The notes under the pieces were generated by a model. It had not been told where the DNA came from. It was given only the letters and a program-made list of their open reading frames with translations, and searched no databases. Shown here one piece after another: positions 30,249 through 38,243 of a stretch of 64,000 bases of DNA. Position 1 is the first letter of the stretch, and each line of letters begins with the position of its first letter. The position numbers were made by a program, and so were the translations under genes. The stretch is from positions 3,177,001-3,241,000 of the forward strand of contig NZ_CP117267.1 of assembly GCF_007000325.2 (NCBI RefSeq), given 5' to 3'. Origin of the DNA: Rhizobium rhododendri (lineage in GTDB: Bacteria > Pseudomonadota > Alphaproteobacteria > Rhizobiales > Rhizobiaceae).

Positions 30249-30704
30249 ATGGCTCGATCCTATTTGACTCTGTTGGTCTGTCTCATCCTCTCGCTGCCCT
30301 CTGGCGCGACGGCCAACACGGTGCATGAGACAATTGCCGGTCCCGTCACCGCCGAGATCCTCCAGGTCATCGATGGCGACACCATTCTGGTGGATGCATC
30401 GCCCTGGCCGCAGCAGACGATCGAGGTCTATGTCAGGCTGCGCGGCATCGATGCGCCGGAACTGCATTCGACATGCGCTTCGGTGCGCGAGGAGGCTGAG
30501 CAGGCGCAGGCAGCGCTGGAGGAAATATTGCCGGCCACAGGCGAGATCCAACTGATGCGAATTTCCGGCGACAAGTATTTCGGCCGCATCCTCGCCGACG
30601 TCACCACCGCCAACGGGCGCAACCCGGCCGACACACTTCTCTCATCCGGCCACGCCATCCCCTACCACGGCGGCCACAAACCCACCGAGCGATGCCAGCA
30701 GTAG
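30249..30704 (+). CDS. Secreted thermonuclease-like (SNase) protein
   Basis: A 151-residue protein with a signal peptide (residues 1-22, SYLTLLVCLILSLPSGATA) and a staphylococcal-nuclease OB-fold. The motif VIDGDTILVD holds the calcium-binding aspartate, VRLRGIDAPEL the active-site Arg/Asp, and DKYFGRILADV the second Arg. The tail HAIPYHGGHKPTERCQQ matches small alphaproteobacterial SNase proteins. It likely degrades nucleic acid in the periplasm or outside; no partner is evident. It is about 50 bp from the SDHAF4 gene but may have its own promoter. Confidence 0.85.
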   Translation: MARSYLTLLVCLILSLPSGATANTVHETIAGPVTAEILQVIDGDTILVDASPWPQQTIEVYVRLRGIDAPELHSTCASVREEAEQAQAALEEILPATGEIQLMRISGDKYFGRILADVTTANGRNPADTLLSSGHAIPYHGGHKPTERCQQ

Positions 30705-30957
30705 AACCCCAATCCCACCCTCAAGGCAGCCGCCAAAAACTCTAGGCTGCAAAGTCTTCCAGTCCAGCCACGTCTGATGGCAGTTTTAGAGGACAGGTTT
30801 CCTGTTTCCTCTGACAACACACGAATGAGGGAGGTCGGCATGCACGCTGAGCAAGGTATTGAAAACTCAAATCTATCGAGGTGTCCAACTCTGTGAAGAA
30901 GGATCAATTGCGGCCACGTCTTTTTAAGATCCAATCTCGCCTGAGGTGCCCACCACA

Positions 30958-30990
30958 CCCTCATTCCTGTGCCCGTCACAGGAATGAGGG
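30958..30990. repeat. Perfect 14-bp palindrome, relative of the RIME-like element
   Basis: CCCTCATTCCTGTG and CACAGGAATGAGGG flank a CCCGT loop. The core CTGTG-loop-CACAG and the flanking CTCAT match the first hairpin of the element at 22252-22333, so the two probably belong to one dispersed repeat family. Confidence 0.6.
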
Positions 30991-31030
30991 AGTCGGGGTG
31001 GCTCTTTCCGGTTTTATGATCTTTCTGACC

Positions 31031-31077
31031 TCACACGCACACACACTCTCTCTATCTCTCGCACTCTCTCCTCTCGC
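31031..31077. repeat. Short-tandem AC/CT dinucleotide tract
   Basis: A purine-strand/pyrimidine-strand biased tract of CA then CT/TC dinucleotides (for example ACACACACTCTCTCT). Such microsatellites are unusual in a compact GC-rich bacterial genome and mark this stretch as non-coding. Confidence 0.7.
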
Positions 31078-31197
31078 TTTACTCCATCGCCCTGCTCGCA
31101 GCACCTCATGGGGATAAACCGTTGGGATTTCCGTTTGGAAACAATGCCGGCATCATAATTTCATCCCCGTGCTTTCGGCCTGATCTATAATCACCCC

Positions 31198-31357
31198 GTT
31201 CCACCATCGGATACACCGGTCTGCGTTGCCGGCGAGGTGGGACCGGGTCTTGGAGGGGTTGCCGTCTACGCAGGCACGTCTTCAAGGGTCCGCAGAAGTG
31301 GATCCCTTCGGGCCCCTAGGCTCGGCGTGCCTGTGTGGCATAACTCCGGCAGCTTTT
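31198..31357 (+). ncRNA. Candidate structured small RNA (family not identified)
   Basis: TATAAT at 31186-31191 suggests a -10 box, though no good -35 is seen. The following 160 bases have no ORF but strong long-range pairing. An outer stem GTTGCCGG/CCGGCAGC (31225-31232 with 31346-31353) is followed by TTTT. An inner perfect 8-bp stem CAGGCACG/CGTGCCTG (31272-31279, 31325-31332 approximately) encloses an apical hairpin AAGGG-TCC/GGA-T-CCCTT. I checked it by eye against 6S, RNase P, SRP, tmRNA and common riboswitch motifs and could not place it. Strand is assigned from the -10 box and T-run. Confidence 0.5.
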
Positions 31358-31399
31358 CCCCTCAAAGGGACCTGGGTCGGAAACAGAGGATCCGGAGTT
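31342..31399 (+). promoter_or_regulatory. Alternative pairing that competes with the small-RNA outer stem
   Basis: AACTCCGG (31342-31349) is perfectly complementary to CCGGAGTT (31392-31399). The CCGG at 31346-31349 is also needed by the outer stem of the upstream structure, so both pairings cannot form together. This is the geometry of a two-state RNA switch, provided transcription runs past 31357. Confidence 0.35.
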
Positions 31400-31418
31400 G
31401 CGGATAAAAACTGTCGAA

Positions 31419-31474
31419 CGGGGCACATCTGGTGTCACTTCACTAAAAAATCATCAGGCACACGGTGTGCCCCG
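31419..31474. promoter_or_regulatory. Long-armed hairpin, function unknown
   Basis: CGGGGCACA (31419-31427) pairs perfectly with TGTGCCCCG (31466-31474), with an inner GTGT/ACAC continuation. No T-run follows on either strand. It may be the 3' boundary of the structured RNA or a protein-binding inverted repeat. Confidence 0.4.
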
Positions 31475-32140
31475 GCCATCAGATTTGAAAACACGGGTCG
31501 AACAGATCGCGTGAACGGGATGGTGTGTGCGCGATAGACGCCGGATGGGAATACGGGAACACCAAAACATGGAGATCTGCATGTCGACGCCCACCATAGA
31601 CCACCGTGCCGTCTTTCTTCAGCAACGCGCCGTCAGGCACGAGTTGCTCAGCCGCAGTGCTGCATCCTATTTCTGCAATCGGGCCTCGCCCTGCGTCGTC
31701 CACCTTTGCCGCCTCAGGAAATGCCACCGGGACCGCGTTTGCAGCGGGCCGATGCGAACGTCAGCCGTCCTCCTCGACGACTGAACGAACTCCACAGGCT
31801 TGGCCTGCCCAGCAGCGCCTGCACCGTTCTCCCCGCCTGCCTTTCAGCTGCCGACAAGGACCTGCTGCACATATTCGAAGAGTGGCGCGACTGGTGGACG
31901 CCAAGGCTCAAGAACTTGCCCGAGATGACCTGGCCGCAACTCTCAAAAGTCCTGCGCTACTCCATGAGGCGCGATTGCGACGAGGGCGATCTGTCCAAAG
32001 ATGGCGACAACGATCTGTAACATCGGCGACACAGGCGGCAACGGCAGGCTGCAATGGCGTGTTTCACTACGGAGTTTTTTCTGGCACACTCTAAAGATGC
32101 GCGTCGTGTTGGAGGACGTCCCGGGATCCGGGAGGCGCGC
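31475..32140. other. Gene-free stretch before the MHS transporter
   Basis: About 665 bp. Several overlapping frames stay open, the best being 31706-32020 (104 codons, TTG start), but none has a good ribosome site or recognisable sequence. Two short palindromic GC blocks occur near the end (CCCGG-GAT-CCGGG at about 32120), just before the short upstream ORF. A degraded gene cannot be excluded. Confidence 0.4.
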
Positions 32141-32182
32141 ATGACACTCAGCATTCCGTGGGAGGAAAGAATTTATGGCTAA
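32141..32182 (+). CDS. Candidate 13-residue upstream ORF overlapping the MFS start
   Basis: ATG 32141 has a strong GGGAGG ribosome site 6 bases upstream and encodes MTLSIPWEERIYG. Its TAA (32180-32182) lies inside the first codons of the transporter (ATG 32175), an 8-bp overlap. The transporter's own ribosome site GGGAGGAAAG is inside this ORF, so translating it could either expose or occlude that site. No homology was checked. Confidence 0.35.
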   Translation: MTLSIPWEERIYG

Positions 32183-34061
32183 CGTCGCAATGACCGGTCG
32201 GCCGAAGGCGGCCGCCATGACTGCCGAGGAACGGAAGGTAATCTTCGCCTCGTCGCTTGGCACCGTGTTCGAATGGTACGACTTCTACCTCTACGGCTCT
32301 CTTGTCGTCTATATCGGCGCGAGCTTCTTCGGCCAGTATCCGGAAACAACCCGCAACATCTTCGCACTGCTGGCCTTTGCCGCCGGCTTCCTGGTGCGCC
32401 CCTTCGGCGCGCTGGTGTTCGGCCGGCTCGGCGATCTCGTCGGCCGCAAATATACCTTCCTCATCACCATCCTGATCATGGGCCTGTCGACCTTCCTGGT
32501 CGGCCTCTTGCCCGGGGCGGCCTCGATCGGAATTCTGGCACCGATCATCCTGATTGCGCTCCGCCTGCTGCAGGGCCTGGCGCTCGGCGGCGAATATGGC
32601 GGCGCTGCTACCTATGTTGCCGAACATGCTCCGCCCGGACGTCGCGGCTTCTACACCGCCTGGATCCAGACGACCGCAACGCTCGGCCTGTTCCTGTCGC
32701 TGATCGTAATCCTGTCCGTCCAGGCCTTCCTCGGCAAGGAAGCCTTTGCCGCCTGGGGATGGCGCGTGCCGTTCCTGGTCTCCTTCGTGCTGCTCGGCGT
32801 ATCCGTCTGGATCCGCCTCAAAATGAACGAATCGCCGGCCTTCCAGAAGATGAAGGCCGAAGGGAAGGGCTCCAAGGCGCCGTTGACGGAGGCTTTCGGC
32901 ACCTGGAAAAACGCCAGGATTGCCTTGATCGCGCTGTTCGGCGCCACCATGGGACAGGCAGTCGTCTGGTATTGCGGCCAGTTCTACGCGCTGTTCTTCC
33001 TGCAGAACGTGCTCAAGGTCGAGTTCCAGGCTGCCAATATCATGGTCGCTGTCGCCCTGTTCATCGGCACGGGCTTCTTCCTGCTGTTCGGTTGGCTTTC
33101 CGATCGCATCGGCCGCAAGCCGATCATCATGGCCGGGCTGCTGCTGGCAATGCTGACCTATTTCCCGCTGTTCAAGGCGATGACCTGGACGGCAAACCCG
33201 GCGCTGGCACAAGCCCAGTCGACCGTACGGGCAACAGTAACCGCCGACCCGGCCGATTGCCGCTTCCAGTTCAATCCGACCGGCGTGGCGAAGTTCACCA
33301 GTTCCTGCGACGTGGCAACGGCGTTCCTCACCAAGAACTCGGTGCCCTATGATGTCGTCGCAGCTCCTCCGGGCACACCGGCGACCGTGACGATCGGCGG
33401 CCAGACGGTGCCGAGCTATGACGTCGTCACCGCCGGCGACAAGGCCAAGGGCCTGAATGCGGCGTTCGAGAAGGGCATCAACACCGCCCTGCACAATGGC
33501 GGCTATCCGCTGGTGCGAGGACCCGCCAAGGTGCCGGACAGCAAGCTCGACGCTTTCGTCGTCGCCAACCCGGAAGTCGGTATCGATGCTGCAGCAGTAC
33601 GTGCGGGCGACAAGACGGTCGTGCCGGCGGACAAGCTGGTGGCTGACAAGATGCTCACCAAGGAGGAGGCCGCCGGCGTGACCGAGATGCCGGTCTACAC
33701 CATCGCCAAGGCAGGCGCCTTCGCCATGGTCGCCGACCCCGCAGCGGTTAACTGGCTCGGAACTATCCTCGTCCTGACGGTGCTGGTGATCTATGTCACC
33801 ATGGTCTACGGCCCGATCGCAGCCCTGCTGGTCGAGCTTTTCCCGACCCGCATCCGCTACACCGGTATGTCGCTGCCCTATCACATCGGCAACGGCTGGT
33901 TCGGCGGCCTGCTGCCGGCCATGGCCTTCGCAATGAGTGCTGCCAAGGGCGATATCTATTATGGCCTATGGTACCCGATCGTCTTTGCCGGGATCACGCT
34001 GGTGATCGGCATGATCTTCCTGCCGGAAACCAAGGACCGCGATATCAACACGATGGATTGA
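32175..34061 (+). CDS. MFS transporter, metabolite:H+ symporter (MHS/ProP-like) family with large insert
   Basis: A 628-residue secondary transporter. The N-terminus FASSLGTVFEWYDFYLYG and the loop FGRLGDLVGRKYTFL are MHS signatures, as in ProP, ShiA and KgtP. The second-half repeat is GWLSDRIGRKPIIM. About 180 residues (roughly 340-523, containing a Cys pair in ADPADCRF and SSCDVA) are inserted between the predicted ninth and tenth helices and are probably periplasmic. Most MHS proteins are 430-550 residues, so this insert is long. The final helices, YHIGNGWFGGLLP and LPETKDRDI, are normal. The substrate is unknown. The ribosome site GGGAGGAAAG is strong. Confidence 0.9.
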   Translation: MANVAMTGRPKAAAMTAEERKVIFASSLGTVFEWYDFYLYGSLVVYIGASFFGQYPETTRNIFALLAFAAGFLVRPFGALVFGRLGDLVGRKYTFLITILIMGLSTFLVGLLPGAASIGILAPIILIALRLLQGLALGGEYGGAATYVAEHAPPGRRGFYTAWIQTTATLGLFLSLIVILSVQAFLGKEAFAAWGWRVPFLVSFVLLGVSVWIRLKMNESPAFQKMKAEGKGSKAPLTEAFGTWKNARIALIALFGATMGQAVVWYCGQFYALFFLQNVLKVEFQAANIMVAVALFIGTGFFLLFGWLSDRIGRKPIIMAGLLLAMLTYFPLFKAMTWTANPALAQAQSTVRATVTADPADCRFQFNPTGVAKFTSSCDVATAFLTKNSVPYDVVAAPPGTPATVTIGGQTVPSYDVVTAGDKAKGLNAAFEKGINTALHNGGYPLVRGPAKVPDSKLDAFVVANPEVGIDAAAVRAGDKTVVPADKLVADKMLTKEEAAGVTEMPVYTIAKAGAFAMVADPAAVNWLGTILVLTVLVIYVTMVYGPIAALLVELFPTRIRYTGMSLPYHIGNGWFGGLLPAMAFAMSAAKGDIYYGLWYPIVFAGITLVIGMIFLPETKDRDINTMD

Positions 34062-34100
34062 ACCGGATCGCAATCCGGCCGGCGCCGGTGGCGTCGGTCG

Positions 34101-34907
34101 CTATCCGTCGGCAAGCGGCCGACGCCGCATCAAGCGCCGCACACGCGGCACCGGAAAGCCGTTCGGCGAAAGCGCGAATAGCAGGCCGAAGCGAGAAAAC
34201 ATCACCGCCGTCGCAAAGGCGAACCAGGCGCCAAGGGCCAGCCCCGCCGCCACGTCGCTCGGATAGTGCACGCCGAGAATGACCCGCGTCGCCCCGATCC
34301 ACAGCGCAACCCCGACGAAGACCAGCCTGAACCTTGGAAACAGAAGGGCCAGGGCGACGCAGAACGCACCGATCTGGGTGGAGTGGGCGGAAGGGAAGCT
34401 TTGGAACAGGAAGTGACCGTCGAAAGGCTTGAAGCCGAGAATGCCATACTGGTCGTAGATCAGCGGCCGGGCCCGGCCGATCGCGGTCTTCAGCACGTGC
34501 ACGACCGCGCTTGCCGACAGCACCGAGATCAGCAGATAGGCTGCCATCCGCGCGAAATAGGCGACGCGATAGCGGCGGCGGAGGTCCGCCAGCCGACGCG
34601 CCAGAAGCACGCCGACAACGAAAATGACGACGATGGCGCCGAGCATCCGCAACATCTGTCCGACATTGGTGATGTCGCCGGCAAAGGCCACCAGTGCCGC
34701 CGGCAGGTCCCGCGCCGTCTTGCCGAGCGGCGCGTCGAGCACGAAGAAGGCAAGGGCGACGATATTGACGATGCTCAGCGTGTAGCCGAGCCAGGGGATG
34801 GAACGGTGCTGCGCGCGACGAGCGGCATAGCGGGTCGCCAACAGACGCCACATTCCGCGACGGGTTTTGTCAGGCAGGGAAGGGGCATTCTCGGTGTCGT
34901 GTTGCAT
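34101..34907 (-). CDS. PAP2-family membrane phosphatase
   Basis: A 268-residue integral membrane phosphatase of the PAP2 (type 2 phosphatidic acid phosphatase) superfamily. All three active-site motifs are present: KTAIGRARP, PSAHS, and RVILGVHYPSD. There are about six transmembrane helices. Members act on lipid phosphates such as undecaprenyl pyrophosphate, phosphatidate or lipid A phosphates, and sequence alone does not separate them. It is convergent with the MHS transporter. A second long frame on the same strand (34045-34851) is a shadow. Confidence 0.92.
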   Translation of the reverse strand: MQHDTENAPSLPDKTRRGMWRLLATRYAARRAQHRSIPWLGYTLSIVNIVALAFFVLDAPLGKTARDLPAALVAFAGDITNVGQMLRMLGAIVVIFVVGVLLARRLADLRRRYRVAYFARMAAYLLISVLSASAVVHVLKTAIGRARPLIYDQYGILGFKPFDGHFLFQSFPSAHSTQIGAFCVALALLFPRFRLVFVGVALWIGATRVILGVHYPSDVAAGLALGAWFAFATAVMFSRFGLLFALSPNGFPVPRVRRLMRRRPLADG

Positions 34908-34980
34908 CGACCAGACATAGGCATGCCGGAGGGCAGATCAAGACGATCGCCGCGCCCGGAATTAGCGGACGCGGCAAAAA

Positions 34981-34996
34981 TGTTTCACGTGAAATC
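34981..34996. promoter_or_regulatory. parS-like site 1 (ParB binding)
   Basis: TGTTTCACGTGAAATC matches 14 of 16 positions of the consensus TGTTTCACGTGAAACA and keeps the 12-bp palindromic core. It overlaps the last bases of leuB and is the most distant of the set from the origin (about 17 kb). Confidence 0.75.
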
Positions 34997-36107
34997 AGGC
35001 ACTCAGCGTCTTGAACTCGGCAAGGATCGCATCGCCCATCTCGACAGTGCCGACCGGGGTCATGCCGTCCGAGACGATGTCGCCGGTACGGATGCCGCGA
35101 TCGAGCACGTTAGCGATCGATTTCTCAAGCGCATCGGCCTCGGAAATCATCGCAAACGAGTAGCGCATGCACATGGCGAAGGAAGCGATCATGGCGATCG
35201 GGTTGGCAACGCCCTTGCCGGCGATATCGGGCGCCGAACCGTGGACCGGCTCGTAGAGTGCCTTGCGCTTGCCGGTCTTGCCATCGGGCGCACCGAGCGA
35301 CGCGGACGGCAGCATGCCGAGCGAGCCGGTCAGCATGGCGGCCACGTCGGACAGCATGTCACCGAACAGGTTGTCGGTGACGATGACATCGAACTGTTTC
35401 GGCGCCCGGACCAGCTGCATGCCGCCGGCATCGGCAAGCATGTGCTCGAGCTTGACGTCGGAATATTTTTCCTTGTGGGTCGCCGTCACCACTTGGTTCC
35501 ACAGCACGCCGGACTTCATGACGTTGCGCTTTTCCATCGAGCAGACGCGATTGTTGCGGGTACGGGCCATCTCGAAGGCAACGCCGGCAATACGCTCGAT
35601 CTCGTAGGTATCGTAGATCTGCGTATCGATGCCGCGCTTCTGGCCGTTGCCGAGATCGATGATCTCCTTGGGCTCGCCGAAATAGACGCCACCGGTCAGT
35701 TCACGGATGATCAGGATGTCGAGGCCTTCGACCAGCTCCGGCTTCAGCGACGAGGCGGAGGAGAGTGCCGGATAGCAGATCGCCGGGCGCAGATTGGCGA
35801 ACAGTTGCAGGTCCTTGCGCAGCCGCAGCAGGCCGGCTTCGGGACGGGCTTCATAGGGAACGTCGTCCCACTTCGGACCGCCGACCGCGCCGAACAGCAC
35901 GGCATCGGCCGCCATCGCCTTGGCCATGTCGCCTTCGGAGATCGCCACGCCATGCGCATCGTAGGCACAGCCGCCGACGAGGCCTTCCTCGGTGACGAAA
36001 CCGGCCTGGTGGGCCTCGTTGAGATAGGCAATGATCTTGCGGACCTCGGCCATGGCTTCCGGTCCGATGCCGTCACCCGGCAGCAGGAAGAGATTGCGCA
36101 CTGTCAT
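34995..36107 (-). CDS. leuB: 3-isopropylmalate dehydrogenase
   Basis: LeuB oxidatively decarboxylates 3-isopropylmalate with NAD+ in leucine synthesis. The N-terminal [10 protein letters not shown], the substrate-binding arginines in [21 protein letters not shown] (first twenty read), and the metal-binding [10 protein letters not shown] all fit. The 370-residue length is standard. Its 5' leader contains a hairpin GCGGGT/ACCCGC (36136-36153) of unknown role; I saw no leucine-rich leader ORF. It is not with other leu genes here. Confidence 0.97.
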   Translation of the reverse strand: MTVRNLFLLPGDGIGPEAMAEVRKIIAYLNEAHQAGFVTEEGLVGGCAYDAHGVAISEGDMAKAMAADAVLFGAVGGPKWDDVPYEARPEAGLLRLRKDLQLFANLRPAICYPALSSASSLKPELVEGLDILIIRELTGGVYFGEPKEIIDLGNGQKRGIDTQIYDTYEIERIAGVAFEMARTRNNRVCSMEKRNVMKSGVLWNQVVTATHKEKYSDVKLEHMLADAGGMQLVRAPKQFDVIVTDNLFGDMLSDVAAMLTGSLGMLPSASLGAPDGKTGKRKALYEPVHGSAPDIAGKGVANPIAMIASFAMCMRYSFAMISEADALEKSIANVLDRGIRTGDIVSDGMTPVGTVEMGDAILAEFKTLSA

Positions 36108-36180
36108 GAAAAGCCCTCTGCTTTGACAATCGGTTGCGGGTTCTTAGACCCGCAGACCCCGCTTTTCAAGCGAGGTAGGG

Positions 36181-36214
36181 GCCGAAACGGTACGCTTCAT
36201 GCCACCGTTTCGGC
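36181..36214. repeat. 11-bp inverted repeat between leuB and the isomerase genes
   Basis: GCCGAAACGGT and ACCGTTTCGGC are perfect complements separated by 12 bases. It lies downstream of the isomerase stop and upstream of leuB, so it could end the first transcript; no T-run is seen. Confidence 0.5.
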
Positions 36215-36284
36215 ATCTCGTCATGTTTCGCAACAACGCTGCGACCGGCGGCCTTTCCGCCTGGGTCGCAGCGGCAGAGCCTTA

Positions 36285-37100
36285 TTACTGGGCGAGACCG
36301 AGTTGCTCGAGATGCGTCGCAGAAGCGCGGATATTCGTCTTATCGCGCAACTCGATGATCAGGCGCGGGTTGCTGGTCAGCTTGGCGAGCGCCGCAAACA
36401 CCGAATGCCAGCGGATGATGCCCTCACCGAGACCCCAATGGCGGTCAGCATACCCATCGACGTCCTGCAGATGCACATGCTTCAGCTGGTTGCCGGCCGC
36501 GTGGATGAAATAGTCGACCGGCGGTGCACCGTAGCTGCCATGCGCACACTCGGCATGGCCGGTGTCGATGGACACGGCGACGGCTGGCGAATTGAAGCTT
36601 TCGGCAAGGGCGACGCGGGTCTGCGGATCGATGTCGTCGCAATTCTCGATGACGAATGTCAGTCCGATGTCTTCGGCCCGCCTGACGGCCTCGGCTATCG
36701 TCAGATGTGTATATTCGGTCATCCGCTCCCGCTCGCCGGGAAAGTGGGGGAAATTGTTATGGTGCCAGGCGGTGTAGGGGCTGTGGATGACCATATGGGT
36801 CGCACTGAGTGCAGTCGCCACATCCAGCGCCTGGCTCAGCCGTTTGGCGACGACAGCACGGATCTCCTCGTCTTGTGACGAGATGGTGAAGCCGAAGAAC
36901 GGCCCGTGGATGCCGACCCGGCCGGTGTGGCCGTCGAGCAGCCGCTTGGCGCGCTCGACCAGCGGCATCCAGTCGCCGCCGAGCACCCTCGCGTCGACGA
37001 AATTTTGCAGTTCGAGGTCGCGCTGTTTGTCGAGCATCCAGTCGCGGTGGATTTCGAGGTCGTCCAACGAGAGGGCGGCGCCGAGAACGGGAAGGGTCAT
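36285..37100 (-). CDS. TIM-barrel sugar phosphate isomerase/epimerase, copy 1
   Basis: A 271-residue member of the AP-endonuclease-2/xylose-isomerase-like TIM-barrel superfamily. Metal-ligand segments are visible as HSPYTAW, FVIENCDDI, SIDTGHAECAHG and HVHLQDVDGYADRHW. It aligns without gaps to the next gene (37254-38069), with roughly 70% identity by eye, so the two arose by tandem duplication. The C-terminal LEQLGLAQ is shared. Family members isomerise or epimerise small sugars or inositols; the substrate here is unknown. Between leuB and yggS there is no pathway clue. Confidence 0.82.
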   Translation of the reverse strand: MTLPVLGAALSLDDLEIHRDWMLDKQRDLELQNFVDARVLGGDWMPLVERAKRLLDGHTGRVGIHGPFFGFTISSQDEEIRAVVAKRLSQALDVATALSATHMVIHSPYTAWHHNNFPHFPGERERMTEYTHLTIAEAVRRAEDIGLTFVIENCDDIDPQTRVALAESFNSPAVAVSIDTGHAECAHGSYGAPPVDYFIHAAGNQLKHVHLQDVDGYADRHWGLGEGIIRWHSVFAALAKLTSNPRLIIELRDKTNIRASATHLEQLGLAQ

Positions 37101-37253
37101 GGAAGTCTCCTTTTGGGATCAGTGGCGCGAACGATCAGATTGCGGATGGTCACCATGGACCACGCTGTCGTCGGCTGTATTGACAATGCGGGCAATCGGC
37201 CGCCCCGCTTTCGGGGCGGGCCGGCTTTTTCAAGGCAACGGGGCAGGCCGGAT

Positions 37254-38069
37254 TTACTGGGCCAGACCGAGCGATTCGAGATAGGCGGCCGAGGCCGGGA
37301 TCTTCGACTTGTCCTTGATCTCGATGATCAGACGCGGGTTGCTGATAAGCTTGGCAAGGGCGGCAAAGACGGAATGCCAGCGGATCGTGCCTTCGCCGAG
37401 CGACCAGTGGCGGTCGGCATAACCATCGGCATCCTGAAGATGGACATGCTGCAGGCGGTTGCCGGCGGCATGAACGTAATAATCGACCGGGGGACCGCCC
37501 GTCGAGCCGTGGGCGTAATGGGCATGGCCGGTATCGATCGACACGGCGACCGCCGGCGAGGCAAAGCTGTCGACCAGCACATTGCGGATTTCAGGATCGA
37601 TATCCTCGATGTTCTCCATCACCATGGTGAGGCCGATATCCTCAGCCCGCTTGACGGCATCGCCCATGGTCTTCTGCGTGTACTCAATAATGCTTTCGCG
37701 CGCCCCCGGATTATTGTCGAGATTGTTGTAATTCCAGGTCGTGTACGGGCTGTGGACGACCATGTGGGTTGCGCCGATCGCCGCCGACACATCGAGCGCC
37801 TGTCGCATGCGCTCTGCAACGACGGCACGTACGCCAGGGTCTTTGGAGGCAATCGTAAAGCCCCAGAACGGCCCGTGGATGCCGACGCGGCCGGTGTGGC
37901 CATCCAGCAGCGTCTTGGTGCGATCGACGAGCGGCTTCCAGTCACCGCCGAGCACTTCAGCGTCGACAAAGCTCTGCAATTCGAGGTCACGCTGCTTTTC
38001 AAGGAGCCAGTGTCGGTGGATTTCGAGTTCTTCCAGCGTCATGGCGGCGCCGAGGATGGGAAGGGTCAT
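37254..38069 (-). CDS. TIM-barrel sugar phosphate isomerase/epimerase, copy 2
   Basis: The paralogue of the preceding entry, also 271 residues, with the same metal-site segments (HSPYTTW, MVMENIEDID, SIDTGHAHYAHG, HVHLQDADGYADRHW). It differs from copy 1 mainly around residues 115-130 and 205-215, near the predicted active-site mouth, hinting at different substrates. A GGAGACCTCC ribosome region precedes the ATG, similar to copy 1. Gene order suggests it is transcribed first, with copy 1 about 150 bp behind. Confidence 0.82.
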   Translation of the reverse strand: MTLPILGAAMTLEELEIHRHWLLEKQRDLELQSFVDAEVLGGDWKPLVDRTKTLLDGHTGRVGIHGPFWGFTIASKDPGVRAVVAERMRQALDVSAAIGATHMVVHSPYTTWNYNNLDNNPGARESIIEYTQKTMGDAVKRAEDIGLTMVMENIEDIDPEIRNVLVDSFASPAVAVSIDTGHAHYAHGSTGGPPVDYYVHAAGNRLQHVHLQDADGYADRHWSLGEGTIRWHSVFAALAKLISNPRLIIEIKDKSKIPASAAYLESLGLAQ

Positions 38070-38243
38070 GGAGGTCTCCGGTTCCAGTCATGTGCGCTGC
38101 AGCATGATTGGCAACGCGGCCCCTCTCATGATCCTCATTCTTGTCAGCCATATTACAATTTGCGGGCAGGCTGCGATACGCTATCCGCGGCCAAGGCTGC
38201 AAACCGCTGTTCATCAACGCCTGCAGAAAAATTTGACGCGGAC

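Larger units (their letters stand above)
30705..31185. other. Gene-free stretch with repeats, no supported ORF
   Basis: About 480 bp with no reading frame showing a ribosome site or recognisable product. It contains the palindrome at 30958-30990 and the dinucleotide tract at 31031-31077, listed separately. A fragment GAATGAGGGAGGTCGG at about 30823 resembles one arm of that palindrome and may be a degraded copy. Confidence 0.5.

Noticed and set aside
31198..31357. Identification of the structured RNA as 6S RNA or SRP RNA
   Set aside because: The SRP tetraloop/receptor motif is absent, and the 6S neighbour gene (5-formyl-THF cyclo-ligase) is not here. I could not confirm either family by eye.
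31706..32020. A 104-codon ORF before the MHS transporter
   Set aside because: It has a TTG start with no ribosome site, several overlapping frames are also open, and there is no recognisable sequence. A remnant cannot be excluded but is not supported.
34266..36878. An 870-codon open frame on the plus strand
   Set aside because: It is antisense to the PAP2, leuB and isomerase genes, has low-complexity His/Arg/Asp-rich composition, and shows no known domain. It is a GC-bias artefact.
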